64,000 nucleotides of DNA from an uncultured Pelagibacteraceae bacterium (GCA_902626725.1 CACOGI010000005.1:1-64000); one strand, 5' to 3'. Numbered from the stretch's first letter, positions 1 through 12,230 are shown. Numbers and translations: made by a program. The notes: generated by a model from the letters alone, not told the origin.

Positions 1-691
1 GTGATCCTTCATAAACATCTGGCGCCCACATATGAAAAGGAACTGCTGAAATTTTAAATGCTAATCCTACAAGAATAAAAACTATTCCAAAAGTAATCGC
101 ATATTGCTCAGTATTTAATTGTTCGGCTATAAGATTAAAATTGGTAGAACCTGTAAAACCATAAATTAATGAACAACCATATAGCAATAAACCTGATGAC
201 AAGGCGCTAAGAACAAAATATTTTAAACCTGCTTCAGAAGATTTAAGTTGATCCCTATTAAACGTTGCAAGCACATACAAAGCTAATGATTGGAGTTCTA
301 ATCCCATATAAAAAACTATTAAATCATTTGAACTTATCATTATCATCATTCCTAGAACTGAACTTAAAATTAATATTGGATATTCGATTTTAAAAATTTT
401 AAATGTTTTTAAATAATTTGAAGATATTACTAAAACCAAAAATGCAGCTAATAAAGTAACAATCTTCATAAAAGAAGATAAATAATCAATGATTATACTA
501 TTATTAAATAAAAAAACTTCCTCAATACCTAAGGTTTCATTAAATATTATTACTGCTGTTGCAAATAAAACTATTAACGAAATATTTTGAATTAATTTTG
601 AGCTATTTTTTTTATAAACTCCCAAGATCAATAAAAACATTATAGATAAAGAAAGAAAAATCTCTGAAAAAATAAATTCTAAATTAGTCAT
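1..691 (-). CDS. nuoN: NADH-quinone oxidoreductase subunit N, partial (C-terminus outside window)
   Basis: Membrane subunit of respiratory complex I, one of the three antiporter-like proton-pumping subunits (L, M, N). The reading frame is open from the ATG at 691 to the window edge, so only about the N-terminal 230 residues are present. Translation gives several hydrophobic helices and conserved family segments, including SSNDLIVFYMGLELQSLALY and a downstream FHMWAPDVYEGS stretch that contains the piping-helix lysine region typical of this family. It starts one base after the nuoM stop and is the last gene of the nuo operon. Identity is secure; completeness cannot be judged. Confidence 0.93.
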   Translation of the reverse strand, partial: MTNLEFIFSEIFLSLSIMFLLILGVYKKNSSKLIQNISLIVLFATAVIIFNETLGIEEVFLFNNSIIIDYLSSFMKIVTLLAAFLVLVISSNYLKTFKIFKIEYPILILSSVLGMMIMISSNDLIVFYMGLELQSLALYVLATFNRDQLKSSEAGLKYFVLSALSSGLLLYGCSLIYGFTGSTNFNLIAEQLNTEQYAITFGIVFILVGLAFKISAVPFHMWAPDVYEGS

Positions 692-692
692 A

Positions 693-2174
693 TTAATTAC
701 TCGTTAAATTTACATTATAAACTTTTATTAAGTCACTTATTGAAACCTCTATAGTATTTATCAATGGCTCTGGATAAAATCCAAAAAATAAAGTTGGAAC
801 AGCTAAACACGAAAGAATAAATAGTTCAGACTTATTTAAATCAATCATTTGTTTTAAATCTAAATTAACTAATTTCCCAAAAATAACTCTTTTGTATAAC
901 CAAAGCATATATGCAGCACCTATAATGACTCCAAAACAAGCAATGACAGCAACCAAAAAGTTATCTTTAAATGCTGCCATTAAAATCAAAAATTCACCCA
1001 CAAAACCACTGGTTCCTGGCAAGCCAAGTGCTGCAAGTGTAAATAGCATAAATAAAACTGCGTATTTAGGAACAATTGTGACTATGCCCCCATAAGTTTC
1101 AATCAATCTTGAGTGCATTCGATCATAAACAACACCAACACACAAGAATAGGGCTGCCGATACAAGTCCATGGCTGATCATTTGAATGATACTTCCCTCT
1201 ATACCTTGCTGTTGAATTGTAAAAATTCCTAAAGTTACATAACCCATGTGTGCAACTGATGAATATGCAATTAATTTTTTCATATCTTCCTGCATCAAGG
1301 CAATAAAAGAGGTAAAGATTATAGCAATTACACTCATAGAATAAATTAAAGGCGTAAATGTATCTGATGCTATAGGAAATAAACCCAAAGAAAATCTTAT
1401 AAAACCATAGCCAGCCATTTTAAGTAAAATTGCAGCTAGTAATACAGATCCCGCTGTCGGTGCCTCAACGTGAGCATCAGGTAACCAAGTATGGACAGGC
1501 CACATAGGTGTTTTCACTGCAAAAGAACTAAAAAATGCTAACCATAAAAAATTTTGATATTTAGCATCAATGCCTAATTCATAAAGATGAATAAAATCAG
1601 TAGTTCCTGTTATCCAGTATATAGAAATTATAGCAACAAGCATCAAAACAGATCCCAACAAAGTAAATAAAAAGAATTTAAAGGCCGAATAAACTCTCCT
1701 TGACCCACCCCAAATACCTATAATTAAAAACATTGGAATTAAACCTGCTTCAAAAAATAAATAAAAAACAATTAAATCAAGTGAACAAAAAACTCCAATC
1801 ATAAATGTCTCCATAATTAGAACTGCTATTAAAAATTCACTTAATCGAGTTTTGATAGAATTATTAACTGATATAATACAAATTGGTGTAATAAAAGTTG
1901 TTAACAGAATAAAAAGTATAGAGATTCCATCTACACCTACTTTATAGTTTACCAGACCTTCAATCCAAATTCTGTCTTCAATAAATTGAAACTCAGAAGT
2001 TGATTGATCAAATAAAATCCATAAATAAATAGATAAGAAAAAATTTACTAGTGACGTGAATAATGCAACATATTTAATAGTTATATTATTTTCTTGTTTG
2101 CTTTTTGTAAAAAATAAAAAAAGAGCACCTATTGAAGGTAATAAAATTAAAGAAGAAAGAATAGGAAAGTTCAT
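693..2174 (-). CDS. nuoM: NADH-quinone oxidoreductase subunit M
   Basis: Antiporter-like membrane subunit of complex I, taking part in proton translocation. The 493 residues are the usual length and consist almost wholly of transmembrane helices (about 14). Family landmarks visible are FEAGLIPMFLIIGIWGG, the WPVHTWLPDAHVEAPTAGSV segment, and the conserved lysine in EDMKKLIAYSSVAHMGY. The start codon overlaps the nuoL stop by one base (TAATG), consistent with coupled translation. Confidence 0.97.
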   Translation of the reverse strand: MNFPILSSLILLPSIGALFLFFTKSKQENNITIKYVALFTSLVNFFLSIYLWILFDQSTSEFQFIEDRIWIEGLVNYKVGVDGISILFILLTTFITPICIISVNNSIKTRLSEFLIAVLIMETFMIGVFCSLDLIVFYLFFEAGLIPMFLIIGIWGGSRRVYSAFKFFLFTLLGSVLMLVAIISIYWITGTTDFIHLYELGIDAKYQNFLWLAFFSSFAVKTPMWPVHTWLPDAHVEAPTAGSVLLAAILLKMAGYGFIRFSLGLFPIASDTFTPLIYSMSVIAIIFTSFIALMQEDMKKLIAYSSVAHMGYVTLGIFTIQQQGIEGSIIQMISHGLVSAALFLCVGVVYDRMHSRLIETYGGIVTIVPKYAVLFMLFTLAALGLPGTSGFVGEFLILMAAFKDNFLVAVIACFGVIIGAAYMLWLYKRVIFGKLVNLDLKQMIDLNKSELFILSCLAVPTLFFGFYPEPLINTIEVSISDLIKVYNVNLTSN

Positions 2175-4087
2175 TATTTTACAATTAAAAAAGTTAATAA
2201 AGCTGAAAACCCAAGCAACATTACAAATGCATATTGGTATATAAAGCCACTTTGAAATTTTTTAGCTTTTAAAGAAATTTTCTTAATTAAAATCGAAATA
2301 CCATCTGGTCCAAAACCATCAATTAATCTAATGTCAAAAAATTTCCATAAAAATAATCCAAAATTTTTTGATGGTTTAACAATAATTGAGTCGTAAAGTT
2401 CATCAAAATACCATTTATTTAATAAAAAGTTATATAAAGGTTTGTTAACTTCAGCTATTTGTTTAGGTAAGTTTTTGTTTTTGACAAATAAATAATAAGC
2501 TATTGGAATAGATAAAATTACCAAGACTGGCGTTAAAATCAAAAACCACAGTGGAGGATGTTCAGTGCTTAAAGGTTTTATTAAAAAAATTGAACCCTGC
2601 CAAAAATTATTTATACTTCCATATCCAATAAATAATTCTTTAAATAAATATCCTGCAAATATTGCTCCGATTGATAATAAAAACAAGGGTATCAACATCA
2701 CTAGTGGGGACTCATGAGTTTCCTCTATTTTAATTTTTTTATTATTGTAGTCACCATGAAAGGTTTTGAAAATTAATCTCCATGAATAAATTGATGTTAG
2801 CAAAGCAGTAATAATTCCAATCCCTGATGCGTAAAGTCCTGATGTATTTCCTTTTAAATAGGCAAATTCTATAATTGCATCTTTTGAATAAAAACCTGAT
2901 AAAAAAGGGAATCCAGTAAGAGCAAGAGTTCCTATAATCATTAAACCATATGTGTAAGGTAATTTTTTCCACACTCCACCCATGTTATTAATATTTTGTT
3001 CATCTTTAAAAGCATGAATAACTGATCCTGATCCTAAAAATAATAAAGCTTTGAAAAAAGCGTGAGTAAATAAATGAAACATTGCAACATTATATGCTCC
3101 AACGCCAGTGGCAAAAAACATATATCCTAACTGGCTGCAAGTTGAATAGGCAATTATCTTTTTTATATCTGTTTGAACAAGTGCTACTGTGGCTGCAAAG
3201 AAAGCTGTGCTCATACCAATAATTGTAATTATATTTAGAGCTAATTCTGAGTACTCATAAATCGGAGAACACCTCACCACTAAAAAAACACCAGCAGTTA
3301 CCATTGTTGCAGCATGGATAAGTGCTGAAACAGGTGTTGGTCCTTCCATTGCGTCTGGCAGCCAGGTATGAAGTAATAACTGAGCAGATTTACCCATGGC
3401 GCCTATGAATAAAAGTAAACAAATTAAATCTATTGAATTAAATTCAATACCTAAAAAAATAAGATTTTTATCTACGATTGTTGGGATCAATTCGAAAACT
3501 TCTGAATAATTCACAGTTCCAAATAAATAAAAAATTAAAAAAATGCCTAAAGCAAAACCAAAATCACCCACTCTATTTACAACAAAGGCCTTAATTGCTG
3601 CTTTATTAGCACTCTCCTTTTTAAACCAAAAACCTATTAAGAAATATGAACAAAGGCCAACTCCCTCCCAACCAAAAAATAATTGCACAAAGTTATCTGA
3701 CGAAACTAACATTAACATGGCAAAAGTGAACAATGATAAATAAGCCATAAACCTTGGTTTATGAGGATCATGAGACATATATCCGATTGAATAAATATGA
3801 ACTAAGGATGAGACTGAAGTTACAACAACTAACATTATTGCTGATAAAGAGTCAATTTTCATTGACCAATTTACTTCTAAAGTTCCAGAACTTATCCAAG
3901 TAGCGATTATAATATTGTCTTGATATTGATTAATTATAACTTCATATAATACAATTGCAGATAAAATCGCCGATACCGTTACTAATAAACTTGTTATAAT
4001 TTCAGAATTTCTGTCTCCAATTAATTTACCAAAAAAACCAGCTATGATTGATGCTATTAAAGGAAGTGCTATTATTGAAATTTCCAT
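2174..4087 (-). CDS. nuoL: NADH-quinone oxidoreductase subunit L
   Basis: Largest antiporter-like subunit of complex I, at the distal end of the membrane arm. At 637 residues it has the normal length, including the long C-terminal lateral helix that runs along the arm. Recognised motifs are FFGWEGVGLCSYFLIGFW, LLLHTWLPDAMEGPTPVSAL and TDIKKIIAYSTCSQLGYMF, the last two holding conserved Glu/Lys/His of the proton path. One base separates it from nuoK. Confidence 0.97.
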   Translation of the reverse strand: MEISIIALPLIASIIAGFFGKLIGDRNSEIITSLLVTVSAILSAIVLYEVIINQYQDNIIIATWISSGTLEVNWSMKIDSLSAIMLVVVTSVSSLVHIYSIGYMSHDPHKPRFMAYLSLFTFAMLMLVSSDNFVQLFFGWEGVGLCSYFLIGFWFKKESANKAAIKAFVVNRVGDFGFALGIFLIFYLFGTVNYSEVFELIPTIVDKNLIFLGIEFNSIDLICLLLFIGAMGKSAQLLLHTWLPDAMEGPTPVSALIHAATMVTAGVFLVVRCSPIYEYSELALNIITIIGMSTAFFAATVALVQTDIKKIIAYSTCSQLGYMFFATGVGAYNVAMFHLFTHAFFKALLFLGSGSVIHAFKDEQNINNMGGVWKKLPYTYGLMIIGTLALTGFPFLSGFYSKDAIIEFAYLKGNTSGLYASGIGIITALLTSIYSWRLIFKTFHGDYNNKKIKIEETHESPLVMLIPLFLLSIGAIFAGYLFKELFIGYGSINNFWQGSIFLIKPLSTEHPPLWFLILTPVLVILSIPIAYYLFVKNKNLPKQIAEVNKPLYNFLLNKWYFDELYDSIIVKPSKNFGLFLWKFFDIRLIDGFGPDGISILIKKISLKAKKFQSGFIYQYAFVMLLGFSALLTFLIVK

Positions 4088-4088
4088 T

Positions 4089-4400
4089 CTATCCTTTTAA
4101 TTTATCTATTTCCTCAACACGTATAGTTCCTGAGTTTCGATAATAAACTACTATAATTGCCAAACCAATTGCAGCTTCAGCTGCTGCCACTGTTAATATA
4201 AATAGTGTAAAAACTTGACCTGATAAATCATTCAAATAAATTGAAAAAGATACCAAATTAATATTAACAGCCAATAATATTAGCTCGATACTCATTAAGA
4301 TCACAATTATGTTTTTTCTATTTAAAAAAATTCCAATAACACCAATAGTAAATATTACTGCACCTAAAGTTAAATAATGTCCTAAACCTATCTCAGTCAT
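4089..4400 (-). CDS. nuoK: NADH-quinone oxidoreductase subunit K
   Basis: Small three-helix membrane subunit of complex I (103 residues, normal length). The conserved glutamates of helices 2 and 3 are visible in [15 protein letters not shown] and [14 protein letters not shown]; these belong to the central hydrophilic axis. It overlaps the end of nuoJ by eight bases, as often seen in compact nuo operons. Confidence 0.97.
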   Translation of the reverse strand: MTEIGLGHYLTLGAVIFTIGVIGIFLNRKNIIVILMSIELILLAVNINLVSFSIYLNDLSGQVFTLFILTVAAAEAAIGLAIIVVYYRNSGTIRVEEIDKLKG

Positions 4401-5025
4401 CTATTTTAACTCCTTTATTTGATGTAACTTCTAATACTTCTACTCCTTCAGATCTTTCTCTAGAAATTTGTTTTATATAACTTTGTTTTTTAATACCCTC
4501 TCTTTCTCTATAAGTAAGAACAATTGCTCCAATCATTGATATTAAGAGGATCATTCCACTAATTTGAAATATATGTATATAGTCTGTATATAAAACTTGT
4601 CCTAAAGAATGAGTGTTAGTAATTTCAGTGTTTATAGCTAATCCAATGGAATTAGCTAAGTCTGGTTTAAATTTCCAGCCACCTATAACAATAATCAATT
4701 CAAAAAAAATTATCCCACTTATTATAAGACCTATAGGTATATGGGAAGAACTTGATTCAGATGCAAACCATTGGTTTTTTTGTTGGGCTACATTTAACAT
4801 CATTACTACAAATAAAAACAGAACAGCTACAGCCCCAACATAAACAATTAACATTATCATTCCTAAAAACTCTGCTCCAATCATAATAAAAAGACAAGAA
4901 ATGCTTATAAAGTCTAGTATCAAAAAAAAAACTGAATGAACTGTATTTTTTGAAGCTGTAACCATTATTGCAGATACAATTGCAACTACAGAAAAAAAAT
5001 AAAAAAAAATCGAATGAGCTATCAT
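4393..5025 (-). CDS. nuoJ: NADH-quinone oxidoreductase subunit J
   Basis: Membrane subunit of complex I with five predicted helices. Helix 3 carries the conserved segment [23 protein letters not shown], in abbreviated form [12 protein letters not shown], which includes the pi-bulge region involved in the quinone-coupled rearrangement. The protein has 210 residues; the last 40 or so are polar and less conserved. It lies three bases after nuoI. Confidence 0.96.
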   Translation of the reverse strand: MIAHSIFFYFFSVVAIVSAIMVTASKNTVHSVFFLILDFISISCLFIMIGAEFLGMIMLIVYVGAVAVLFLFVVMMLNVAQQKNQWFASESSSSHIPIGLIISGIIFFELIIVIGGWKFKPDLANSIGLAINTEITNTHSLGQVLYTDYIHIFQISGMILLISMIGAIVLTYREREGIKKQSYIKQISRERSEGVEVLEVTSNKGVKIDD

Positions 5026-5028
5026 GTT

Positions 5029-5514
5029 TTATCTATATGGGTTATCAGATTTAATATTCGCTGCTAAAATATTTTCCCATCTATCACCATTATCTAAAAG
5101 TTTTTCTTTTGTATAATAAAGTTCTTCTCTAGTTTCTGTTGAAAATTCAAAATTTGGTCCTTGTACTATTGCATCCACCGGACAGGACTCTTCGCATAAA
5201 CCGCAATAAATACATTTCATCATGTCAATATCATATCTGGTAGTTTTTCTACTCCCATCAGCTCTTTCAGATGACTCTATTGTAATTGCTTGAGCAGGGC
5301 AAACTGCTTCACATAATTTACACGCTATACATCTTTCTTCTCCATTTGGATATCTTCTTAAAGCATGCTCCCCCCTGTATCTTGGACTAATTTTACCTTT
5401 TTCAAATGGATAATTTATTGTTTTTTTTGGTTTAAACAGTTCCTTAATGGCTATTAGTAGTCCGCCAATGAAATCTGTCATGAATATAAGTTTTAAAAAT
5501 CTTGTAATTTTCAT
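5029..5514 (-). CDS. nuoI: NADH-quinone oxidoreductase subunit I (two 4Fe-4S clusters)
   Basis: Peripheral-arm subunit carrying clusters N6a and N6b that deliver electrons towards N2. Two ferredoxin motifs are present, [12 protein letters not shown] and [12 protein letters not shown], each with the CxxCxxCxxxCP pattern. The length of 161 residues matches alphaproteobacterial and mitochondrial TYKY homologues. The start abuts the nuoH stop with no spacer. Confidence 0.98.
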   Translation of the reverse strand: MKITRFLKLIFMTDFIGGLLIAIKELFKPKKTINYPFEKGKISPRYRGEHALRRYPNGEERCIACKLCEAVCPAQAITIESSERADGSRKTTRYDIDMMKCIYCGLCEESCPVDAIVQGPNFEFSTETREELYYTKEKLLDNGDRWENILAANIKSDNPYR

Positions 5515-6513
5515 TTAAATTGTGGGTAAGAGGTTAAAATAAAAAAGGTAACTTGATGTTAATACAACATAAATAAGAGATAAAGGTAAAAAAATTTTCC
5601 AACCTAACCTCATTAGTTGATCATATCTATATCTTGGAACAATTGCTTTTACTAAAGCAAAAAGAATAAATAGAAGTAAAATTTTAAAAATAAACCAAAT
5701 TGCACCTGGAATTAAATCAAATGGATAAAGGTCTATTGGTGACAACCATCCTCCCAAAAATAAAATTGATCCTAAAGCACACATTAAAAGAATATTTGCA
5801 TACTCACCTAACCAAAACATTGCGTACATCATTCCTGAATATTCGGTTTGGTATCCAGCTACAAGTTCTGCTTCAGCCTCTGGTAAATCAAATGGTGGCC
5901 TGTTTGTTTCAGCTAAGGCTGAAATAAAAAAAATTACAAACATTGGAAATAAAGGAATTACAAACCAAATATCATTTTGAGCCATTACAATATCGCTTAA
6001 ATTTAATGAACCAACACAAAGTAAAACATTTATAATTATTATTCCTATTGAAACCTCGTAAGAAACCATTTGAGCTGCTGATCTTATTGATCCTAAAAAA
6101 GGATACTTTGAATTGGATGCCCAACCTCCCATTATAATTCCATAAACCCCTAGAGATGAAACTGCAAAAATATATAAAATTCCAACATTTATATTTGCCA
6201 AAACATGATTTTCGCCAAATGGTATAACAGCCCAAGCAATTAATGCTAATGTCATTGTAATTATTGGGGCCAGTATAAAAATTACTTTATTTGAACTAGC
6301 AGGAATAATTATTTCTTTAAAAATATATTTTAATGCATCAGCTAACGATTGTAGTAACCCAAATGGACCAACTACATTAGGACCTTGTCTTTTTTGGACA
6401 AATGCCCAAACCCTTCTATCAAGCCAAACTATCATTGCAACAGAGACTAGAACAGGTACAAGAAGAAACAAGATTTTATAAACTTCTAGAAAAATAATAT
6501 TTATATATTCCAT
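5515..6513 (-). CDS. nuoH: NADH-quinone oxidoreductase subunit H
   Basis: Membrane subunit forming much of the quinone chamber at the junction of the two arms. The 332-residue protein has about eight helices. Family signatures are [21 protein letters not shown] near the N-terminus and [20 protein letters not shown], in short the [13 protein letters not shown] loop with conserved acidic residues. The gene lies two bases after nuoG. Confidence 0.98.
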   Translation of the reverse strand: MEYINIIFLEVYKILFLLVPVLVSVAMIVWLDRRVWAFVQKRQGPNVVGPFGLLQSLADALKYIFKEIIIPASSNKVIFILAPIITMTLALIAWAVIPFGENHVLANINVGILYIFAVSSLGVYGIIMGGWASNSKYPFLGSIRSAAQMVSYEVSIGIIIINVLLCVGSLNLSDIVMAQNDIWFVIPLFPMFVIFFISALAETNRPPFDLPEAEAELVAGYQTEYSGMMYAMFWLGEYANILLMCALGSILFLGGWLSPIDLYPFDLIPGAIWFIFKILLLFILFALVKAIVPRYRYDQLMRLGWKIFLPLSLIYVVLTSSYLFYFNLLPTI

Positions 6514-6515
6514 TT

Positions 6516-8549
6516 TTAGCCCTCTGTACCCGTACGTTTAAGATTTATTTTTGAGTTGTTACAGTCCAACATTGTCTTTGAGGCACGTGCAATAACGTTA
6601 GAAAAATAATAATCCTTAGACTGAATTTGTAAATTTTCATTTTCAAAATCATTTTGATAATTATTATATTCTAATTTTTGTTTTTGGGTTTCTTTTTTTA
6701 AGTTTAAATAGTTGAACATACTGCTCTCAAGTTCATTTTTATCATTAAAAAGTTTTCTATTATTTAAAATTTCTGCTAAATTATTTATTATTTCCCAATC
6801 TTCTTTTGCCTCACCAGGTGGATAAGATGCCTTATAGGCTTTTTGAACTTTGCCTTCTAAATTTGTATAATGTCCAGATTGTTCCGTGTAAGCTGCACTT
6901 GGTAGTATGATGTCAGCTTGTTCAGCTCCTTTATCACCATGACTCCCTTGATAAATAACGAATTCGTCCTTTTTGTTAAATCTTAAATCATCTTGACCAA
7001 GAAGAAAAACTAATTCAAAATTATTTGCATTTAATTCTTTTAATAAATTACTATCTTTTTTGACGATATCTAAGTCAAAATTTCCAACTGTGGCAGCATT
7101 TGCAGACAATACATTAAGTGGATTCCAATCATTTGTATATTTATTATTTTTTAATAAAAAATCTTTTAAAGAATAAAAAAGATATTCTGCAGATTTAGTT
7201 TTGAAAAATGTTTCTCCCAAAATAACTAATGGTTTGTTGAAACTTAAAATTTTATTTGATAAATCATTTTTCTTTTCAATCATCTCTTTGATAGTAAGAG
7301 TTTTTCCATCAAGATTTTTATATGGATAAGTTAAATCTCCAACATCATTTAAAGAGATAACTTCTGTGTTATTTTTTAGATATGCTTTACGAATTCTAGC
7401 ATTTACCATTGTAGCTTCATATCTTGGATTAGTTCCAATTAGTAAAATAAAATCTGCTTCTTCTATTCCATTTATTGTTGAATTGAATAAATAATTCTGT
7501 CTCTCAGAAACATCTATAAAACTTTGGGAAGATCTAGATTCATAATTATTCGTATTTAGTGTTCTGTCAAAAAATTCTTTAAAAATAAAACCTGCCTCCA
7601 TATTTATAAGATCACCAACAAACCCGCATATTTTATCTTTAGTGGTATTTTCTATTTTAGACTTAATGATTTTAGAAACTTCACTCCAAGATGCTTTCTC
7701 AAATTTTTTATTATATTTTACGTATGGAGTATCTAATCTTTGATTCAATAATCCATCACAAGCATATCTTGTTTTGTCAGAAATCCACTCTTCATTTATA
7801 TCTTCATTAATAATTGGTAAAACCCTCTTTACTTCCCAACCATATGTATCTACTCTAATGTTTGAACCTACAGCATCCATCACATCTATAGTTTCAGTTT
7901 TTTTTAATTCCCAGGGTCTAGCCTCAAATACATACGGTTTAGATGTTAGTGCTCCGACAGGGCACAAATCTATAACATTTCCAGAAAGTTCAGATTGAAT
8001 AGATTGTTCTAAATAAGTCGTAATTTGCATATCTTCACCTCTACCTATTGCACCCAATTCTGGAACTCCAGCAATTTCCGTTGCAAAACGCACACATCTT
8101 GTACAGTGAATACATCTAGTCATTTGAGTTTTAATTAGTGGACCCATATTTTTATCTGGAACAAATCTTTTATTTTCCTTAAATCTTGATTTATCTATTC
8201 CATAAAACATTGATTGATCTTGAAGATCACATTCGCCTCCTTGATCACAAACAGGACAATCTAGAGGATGATTTGCTAATAGAAATTCCATTACCCCTTT
8301 TCTAGATTTTTCAATTTTTGGTGTATTAGTTCTTATTACCATTCCATCGGCAGCAGGCATAGCACACGATGCTATTGGTTTAGGTGATTTTTCCATTTCC
8401 ACCAAACACATTCTGCAATTACCTGCGATTGATAATTTTTCATGATAGCAGAATCTTGGAATTTCAACTCCTGCTTTTTCGCAAGCCTGAAGTACGGTTA
8501 ACCCCTCTTCAACTTCAACTTCTTTATCATTAACTTTTAATTTAAGCAT
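6516..8549 (-). CDS. nuoG: NADH-quinone oxidoreductase subunit G (75 kDa, Fe-S)
   Basis: Iron-sulfur subunit of the peripheral arm that passes electrons from NuoF and NuoE inward. The N-terminal 2Fe-2S ferredoxin domain shows [15 protein letters not shown], followed by the [14 protein letters not shown] region and the 4Fe-4S motif CIHCTRC. The rest is a molybdopterin-oxidoreductase-like domain (from about residue 215) without a cofactor role. At 677 residues the length is normal for alphaproteobacteria. The start overlaps the nuoF stop by eight bases. Confidence 0.97.
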   Translation of the reverse strand: MLKLKVNDKEVEVEEGLTVLQACEKAGVEIPRFCYHEKLSIAGNCRMCLVEMEKSPKPIASCAMPAADGMVIRTNTPKIEKSRKGVMEFLLANHPLDCPVCDQGGECDLQDQSMFYGIDKSRFKENKRFVPDKNMGPLIKTQMTRCIHCTRCVRFATEIAGVPELGAIGRGEDMQITTYLEQSIQSELSGNVIDLCPVGALTSKPYVFEARPWELKKTETIDVMDAVGSNIRVDTYGWEVKRVLPIINEDINEEWISDKTRYACDGLLNQRLDTPYVKYNKKFEKASWSEVSKIIKSKIENTTKDKICGFVGDLINMEAGFIFKEFFDRTLNTNNYESRSSQSFIDVSERQNYLFNSTINGIEEADFILLIGTNPRYEATMVNARIRKAYLKNNTEVISLNDVGDLTYPYKNLDGKTLTIKEMIEKKNDLSNKILSFNKPLVILGETFFKTKSAEYLFYSLKDFLLKNNKYTNDWNPLNVLSANAATVGNFDLDIVKKDSNLLKELNANNFELVFLLGQDDLRFNKKDEFVIYQGSHGDKGAEQADIILPSAAYTEQSGHYTNLEGKVQKAYKASYPPGEAKEDWEIINNLAEILNNRKLFNDKNELESSMFNYLNLKKETQKQKLEYNNYQNDFENENLQIQSKDYYFSNVIARASKTMLDCNNSKINLKRTGTEG

Positions 8550-9870
8550 TTTTATCTAACAAGTGCTGATCCACGAGATAAGGAATATTTTTGTTTTCCT
8601 TTACAATTGGATCAAATCCATTTCTTTTTTTTATCTCATCCTTAAAATGTCTCAACAACCCTTGAACCGGCCAAGAAGATCCTTCACCAAAAGCACAAAT
8701 TGTGTGGCCCTCTATTTGTTTTGTTACATCTCCCAACATATCTACTTCATCTTTTGATGCTTCGCCTTTTGCCATTCTTTCAAGCATTCTCCACATCCAA
8801 CCAGATCCCTCTCTGCACGGTGTGCATTGACCACAACTCTCATGTTTATAAAATCTTGCAATTCTTGCCATACACTTGATGATATCTTGATCTTTATTAA
8901 TCACAACAACACCTGCTGTGCCCAAACCACTTTTTTCAGCAACAAGGGAGTCGAAATCCATCGTTAATGTTTCACATTTTTCTTTAGGTATTAAAGGCAT
9001 TGATGATCCACCAGGAATTACAGCTTGTAAATTATCCCAACCACCTACTACACCTCCAGCATGTTTTTCTATTAATTCCTTTAAAGGTATATTCATTTCT
9101 TCTTCTACATTACACGGATTATTAACATTGCCTGAAATACAAAAAATTTTGGTTCCTGTATTTTTGTCTCTACCTAAAGATGCGAACCACTTACCACCTC
9201 TTCTAAGAATTGTTGGAACAACAGCTATTGTTTCAACGTTATTAATTATAGTTGGACATCCGTAAAGTCCTATCAGTGCAGGAAATGGTGGTTTTAATCT
9301 AGGTTGTCCCTTTTTCCCCTCTATGCTTTCGAGAAGTGCAGTTTCTTCACCACATATATAAGCTCCTGCACCGTAGTGAATATAAATATCTAAATCCCAT
9401 CCCGTTCCAGCTGCATTTTTCCCTAATAATTTTTTTTCATAAGCTTCATCAATTGCAGCTTGTAATTTTTGACCATCAACAAAGTATTCACCTCTAATAT
9501 AAATATAACAAACATGTGCTTGGATAGCATAGGATGCAATTAGACAACCCTCTATGAGTTTATGAGGTTCGAATCTTAAGATATCTCTATCCTTACAAGT
9601 GCCTGGTTCTGACTCATCTCCATTAATTACTAAGTAGTGAGGCCTTGAACCGACTTCTTTAGGTGCGAAAGACCATTTTAAACCTGTTGGAAAACCTGCG
9701 CCTCCTCTCCCCCTAAGTTGTGAGTCTTTTATTTCATTAATTATCCAATCTCTTCCCTTATCAGTGAGTTCTTTTGTATTTACCCAGTCACCTCTTTTTT
9801 TTGATGAAACAATATCTGAACCTAAATCATTATATAAATTTTGAAAAATTCTATCTTTATCTTTAAGCAT
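8542..9870 (-). CDS. nuoF: NADH-quinone oxidoreductase subunit F (FMN, NADH-binding)
   Basis: Entry point of complex I: binds NADH and FMN and carries cluster N3. The glycine-rich FMN/NAD segment [13 protein letters not shown] lies near residue 55, the conserved [16 protein letters not shown] follows in the middle, and the C-terminal cluster motif is [12 protein letters not shown]. Length 442 is typical. It overlaps the nuoE stop by eight bases, matching the obligate NuoE-NuoF subcomplex. Confidence 0.98.
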   Translation of the reverse strand: MLKDKDRIFQNLYNDLGSDIVSSKKRGDWVNTKELTDKGRDWIINEIKDSQLRGRGGAGFPTGLKWSFAPKEVGSRPHYLVINGDESEPGTCKDRDILRFEPHKLIEGCLIASYAIQAHVCYIYIRGEYFVDGQKLQAAIDEAYEKKLLGKNAAGTGWDLDIYIHYGAGAYICGEETALLESIEGKKGQPRLKPPFPALIGLYGCPTIINNVETIAVVPTILRRGGKWFASLGRDKNTGTKIFCISGNVNNPCNVEEEMNIPLKELIEKHAGGVVGGWDNLQAVIPGGSSMPLIPKEKCETLTMDFDSLVAEKSGLGTAGVVVINKDQDIIKCMARIARFYKHESCGQCTPCREGSGWMWRMLERMAKGEASKDEVDMLGDVTKQIEGHTICAFGEGSSWPVQGLLRHFKDEIKKRNGFDPIVKENKNIPYLVDQHLLDKNA

Positions 9871-10471
9871 TTTTTAAATCCATTAATGTTGTTCTTTTAT
9901 TTTCAGGTTCATTGTTTATTCTGCCTCTATAAGATCCAGGTTTAGGCTTTTCATCTTTTAAAATTTTGTCTAAAATTTGTAGTGTCTTTTCTTTATCAAG
10001 ATCTTCATAATAATCATCATTTATTTGCATCATAGGCGCATTCACACAAGCTCCTAAGCACTCAACTTCCATCCAAGAACAATTTTTATCTCTAGATAAA
10101 TAATGTTCATTTTCAGAGATTTTTTCCTTACACGCTTCAACTATTTTGTTTGCTCCTCTAATCATACACGGCGTTGTAGTACAAACCTGAACAAAATATT
10201 TTCCTACTGGTGATAAATTATACATTGAATAAAATGTTGCTACTTCATAAACTTTTATATATGGCATATCTAAAAATTTTGCGATGTACTTCATTGCTGC
10301 TAAAGGTATCCAATTATTGTTTTGTTTCTGAGCTATATAGAGTAAAGCCATAACAGCACTTTGTTGTTTTCCTTTTGGATATTTGTTAATAATATTTTTA
10401 GCTTCATCTAATGATGACTCATTAAACTCAAATTTTTCTGGTTGATCTTTAGCCGGTCTTCTTATGCTCAT
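9863..10471 (-). CDS. nuoE: NADH-quinone oxidoreductase subunit E (24 kDa, 2Fe-2S)
   Basis: Thioredoxin-like 2Fe-2S subunit (cluster N1a) that pairs with NuoF. The four cysteine ligands are seen in the [11 protein letters not shown] and [13 protein letters not shown] segments. The 202-residue length includes a short charged C-terminal tail. It overlaps the nuoD stop by four bases (ATGA type). Confidence 0.97.
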   Translation of the reverse strand: MSIRRPAKDQPEKFEFNESSLDEAKNIINKYPKGKQQSAVMALLYIAQKQNNNWIPLAAMKYIAKFLDMPYIKVYEVATFYSMYNLSPVGKYFVQVCTTTPCMIRGANKIVEACKEKISENEHYLSRDKNCSWMEVECLGACVNAPMMQINDDYYEDLDKEKTLQILDKILKDEKPKPGSYRGRINNEPENKRTTLMDLKNA

Positions 10472-11643
10472 CTATCAACCTCCCCAAAAACTATATCTAA
10501 TGAACCTAGGACAGCTGGTACATCTGCCAACATATGTCCTTTAATCAAATAATCCATGGACTGTAAATGTGAAAAACCTGGTGCTCTAATTTTACATTTA
10601 TAGGGTTTACTTGACCCATCTGAAATTAAATATACACCAAATTCACCTTTCGGTGCCTCAACTGCTTTATATATTTCGTCTTTTGGTACACGGTATCCTT
10701 CTGTAAACAATTTAAAATGATGAATAAGAGCCTCCATTGACTGTTTAATTTCTTTTTTTGAGGGAGGTGTTATTTTTCCATCAAAGCTTTTTACTGGACC
10801 TTTTTCCATTTTTTCCAAACATTGTTTAATTATCGATACACTTTCTTTCATTTCTTCAATCCTACACAAATAACGATCGTAGCAATCACCGTTTTTTCCT
10901 ACTGGAATTTTAAAATCTAATTGCTCATAACAATCATAAGGTTGTGATTTTCTTAAATCCCAAGGAACTCCTGATCCTCTCAGCATGACACCAGAAAATG
11001 AGTAATCTAGTGCGTCCTCTTTACTTACTATGCCAATATCGACATTTCGTTGTTTAAATATTCTATTATCTGTCAAGAGGTTTTCTAAATCATTTATAAT
11101 TTTTGGAAAATTTTCACAAAATTTTAAAATATCTCCCTCTAAACCTCTGGGTAAATCTTGATGGACACCTCCTGCTCTAAAATAATTAGCATGTAACCTT
11201 GATCCAGATGCTCTCTCATAAAAAGTCATAAGAGTTTCTCTCTCCTCAAAACCCCAAAGTGATGGTGTTAGTGCTCCCACATCAAGAGCTTGTGTAGTGA
11301 CGTTTAAAATATGACTTAAAATTCTTCCTATCTCACAAAACATAACTCTTATAAATTGAGCTCTAATTGGAACTTCAATGTCTAAAATTTTTTCAATAGC
11401 TAATGCAAAAGCATGTTCCTGGTTCATTGGAGCTACATAGTCTAACCTGTCAAAGTAAGGGACTGCTTGCATGTAAGTTTTATTTTCAATTAATTTTTCT
11501 GTGCCTCTGTGTAGTAAACCAATATGAGGATCAGCTTTTTCAACCACTTCTCCATCTAACTCTAAAATCAACCTTAAAACACCATGTGCCGCAGGATGCT
11601 GGGGTCCAAAATTCAAATTTAAATTTTTAATTTTTTTTGTCAT
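10468..11643 (-). CDS. nuoD: NADH-quinone oxidoreductase subunit D (49 kDa)
   Basis: Subunit that forms the quinone pocket with NuoB. I place the start at 11643, giving 391 residues that begin [21 protein letters not shown] in short form [14 protein letters not shown], because homologues begin about ten residues before that motif. A longer frame open to 11700 would add 19 residues lying within nuoC. The chosen start overlaps nuoC by 17 bases. The C-terminal DIVFGEVDR is the standard end of the family. Confidence 0.96.
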   Translation of the reverse strand: MTKKIKNLNLNFGPQHPAAHGVLRLILELDGEVVEKADPHIGLLHRGTEKLIENKTYMQAVPYFDRLDYVAPMNQEHAFALAIEKILDIEVPIRAQFIRVMFCEIGRILSHILNVTTQALDVGALTPSLWGFEERETLMTFYERASGSRLHANYFRAGGVHQDLPRGLEGDILKFCENFPKIINDLENLLTDNRIFKQRNVDIGIVSKEDALDYSFSGVMLRGSGVPWDLRKSQPYDCYEQLDFKIPVGKNGDCYDRYLCRIEEMKESVSIIKQCLEKMEKGPVKSFDGKITPPSKKEIKQSMEALIHHFKLFTEGYRVPKDEIYKAVEAPKGEFGVYLISDGSSKPYKCKIRAPGFSHLQSMDYLIKGHMLADVPAVLGSLDIVFGEVDR

Positions 11644-12229
11644 TAATATCTCTTTGTTCTTTAATATATTTTGTTCCTTCCCAAGGACTCTCGTAATCAA
11701 AATTTCTATAATTTTGTTCTAATTTTACTGGTTCATTTATAACTTTCTTTTTATCCTCACTGTATCTCACCTCTTGATGACCGGTTAGAGGAAAATCCTT
11801 TCTTAAAGGGTGACCTTCAAAACCGTAGTCAGTAAGAATTCTTCTTAGATCAGGATGATCTTTAAAATTTACACCATACATGTCAAAAACTTCTCTCTCC
11901 ATCCAGTTTGCTGAAGGAAAAATTGAAGTTAGTGAAGAAATAATTTCATTCTCACTTATAAAATAACTTAATATGAGTCTTTGATTGTGCTCATGACTTA
12001 AAAACAAATAAACAATCTTGAATCGTTGTGTTTGCTCAGGATAATCAACTACTGTGATATCAATTAGTTGTCTAAATTTTGTATTTTTATTTGTTTTAAT
12101 AAATATAACAACATCAATTAAGTCATCTTTATCTATTTCAAAATAAAGTTGATTATGCTTTATATGACTTGAATTAATCTTTGTTGTTAACTCAGAATTA
12201 ATTTTTTTTTCTAGATCATTTAAATTCAT
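11627..12229 (-). CDS. nuoC: NADH-quinone oxidoreductase subunit C (30 kDa)
   Basis: Peripheral-arm scaffold subunit of complex I. The family signature [20 protein letters not shown] (ERE-x-DMYG) is visible, followed by the conserved [20 protein letters not shown] choose the ATG at 12229 (200 residues) because the frame open upstream to 12352 reads through nuoB and encodes nothing conserved; the nuoB stop is one base ahead. NuoC and NuoD are separate here, not fused as in Escherichia coli. Confidence 0.95.
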   Translation of the reverse strand: MNLNDLEKKINSELTTKINSSHIKHNQLYFEIDKDDLIDVVIFIKTNKNTKFRQLIDITVVDYPEQTQRFKIVYLFLSHEHNQRLILSYFISENEIISSLTSIFPSANWMEREVFDMYGVNFKDHPDLRRILTDYGFEGHPLRKDFPLTGHQEVRYSEDKKKVINEPVKLEQNYRNFDYESPWEGTKYIKEQRDINDKKN

Positions 12230-12230
12230 T

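Noticed and set aside
8918..9265. 115-codon plus-strand ORF opposite nuoF
   Set aside because: Antisense shadow of a conserved complex I gene.
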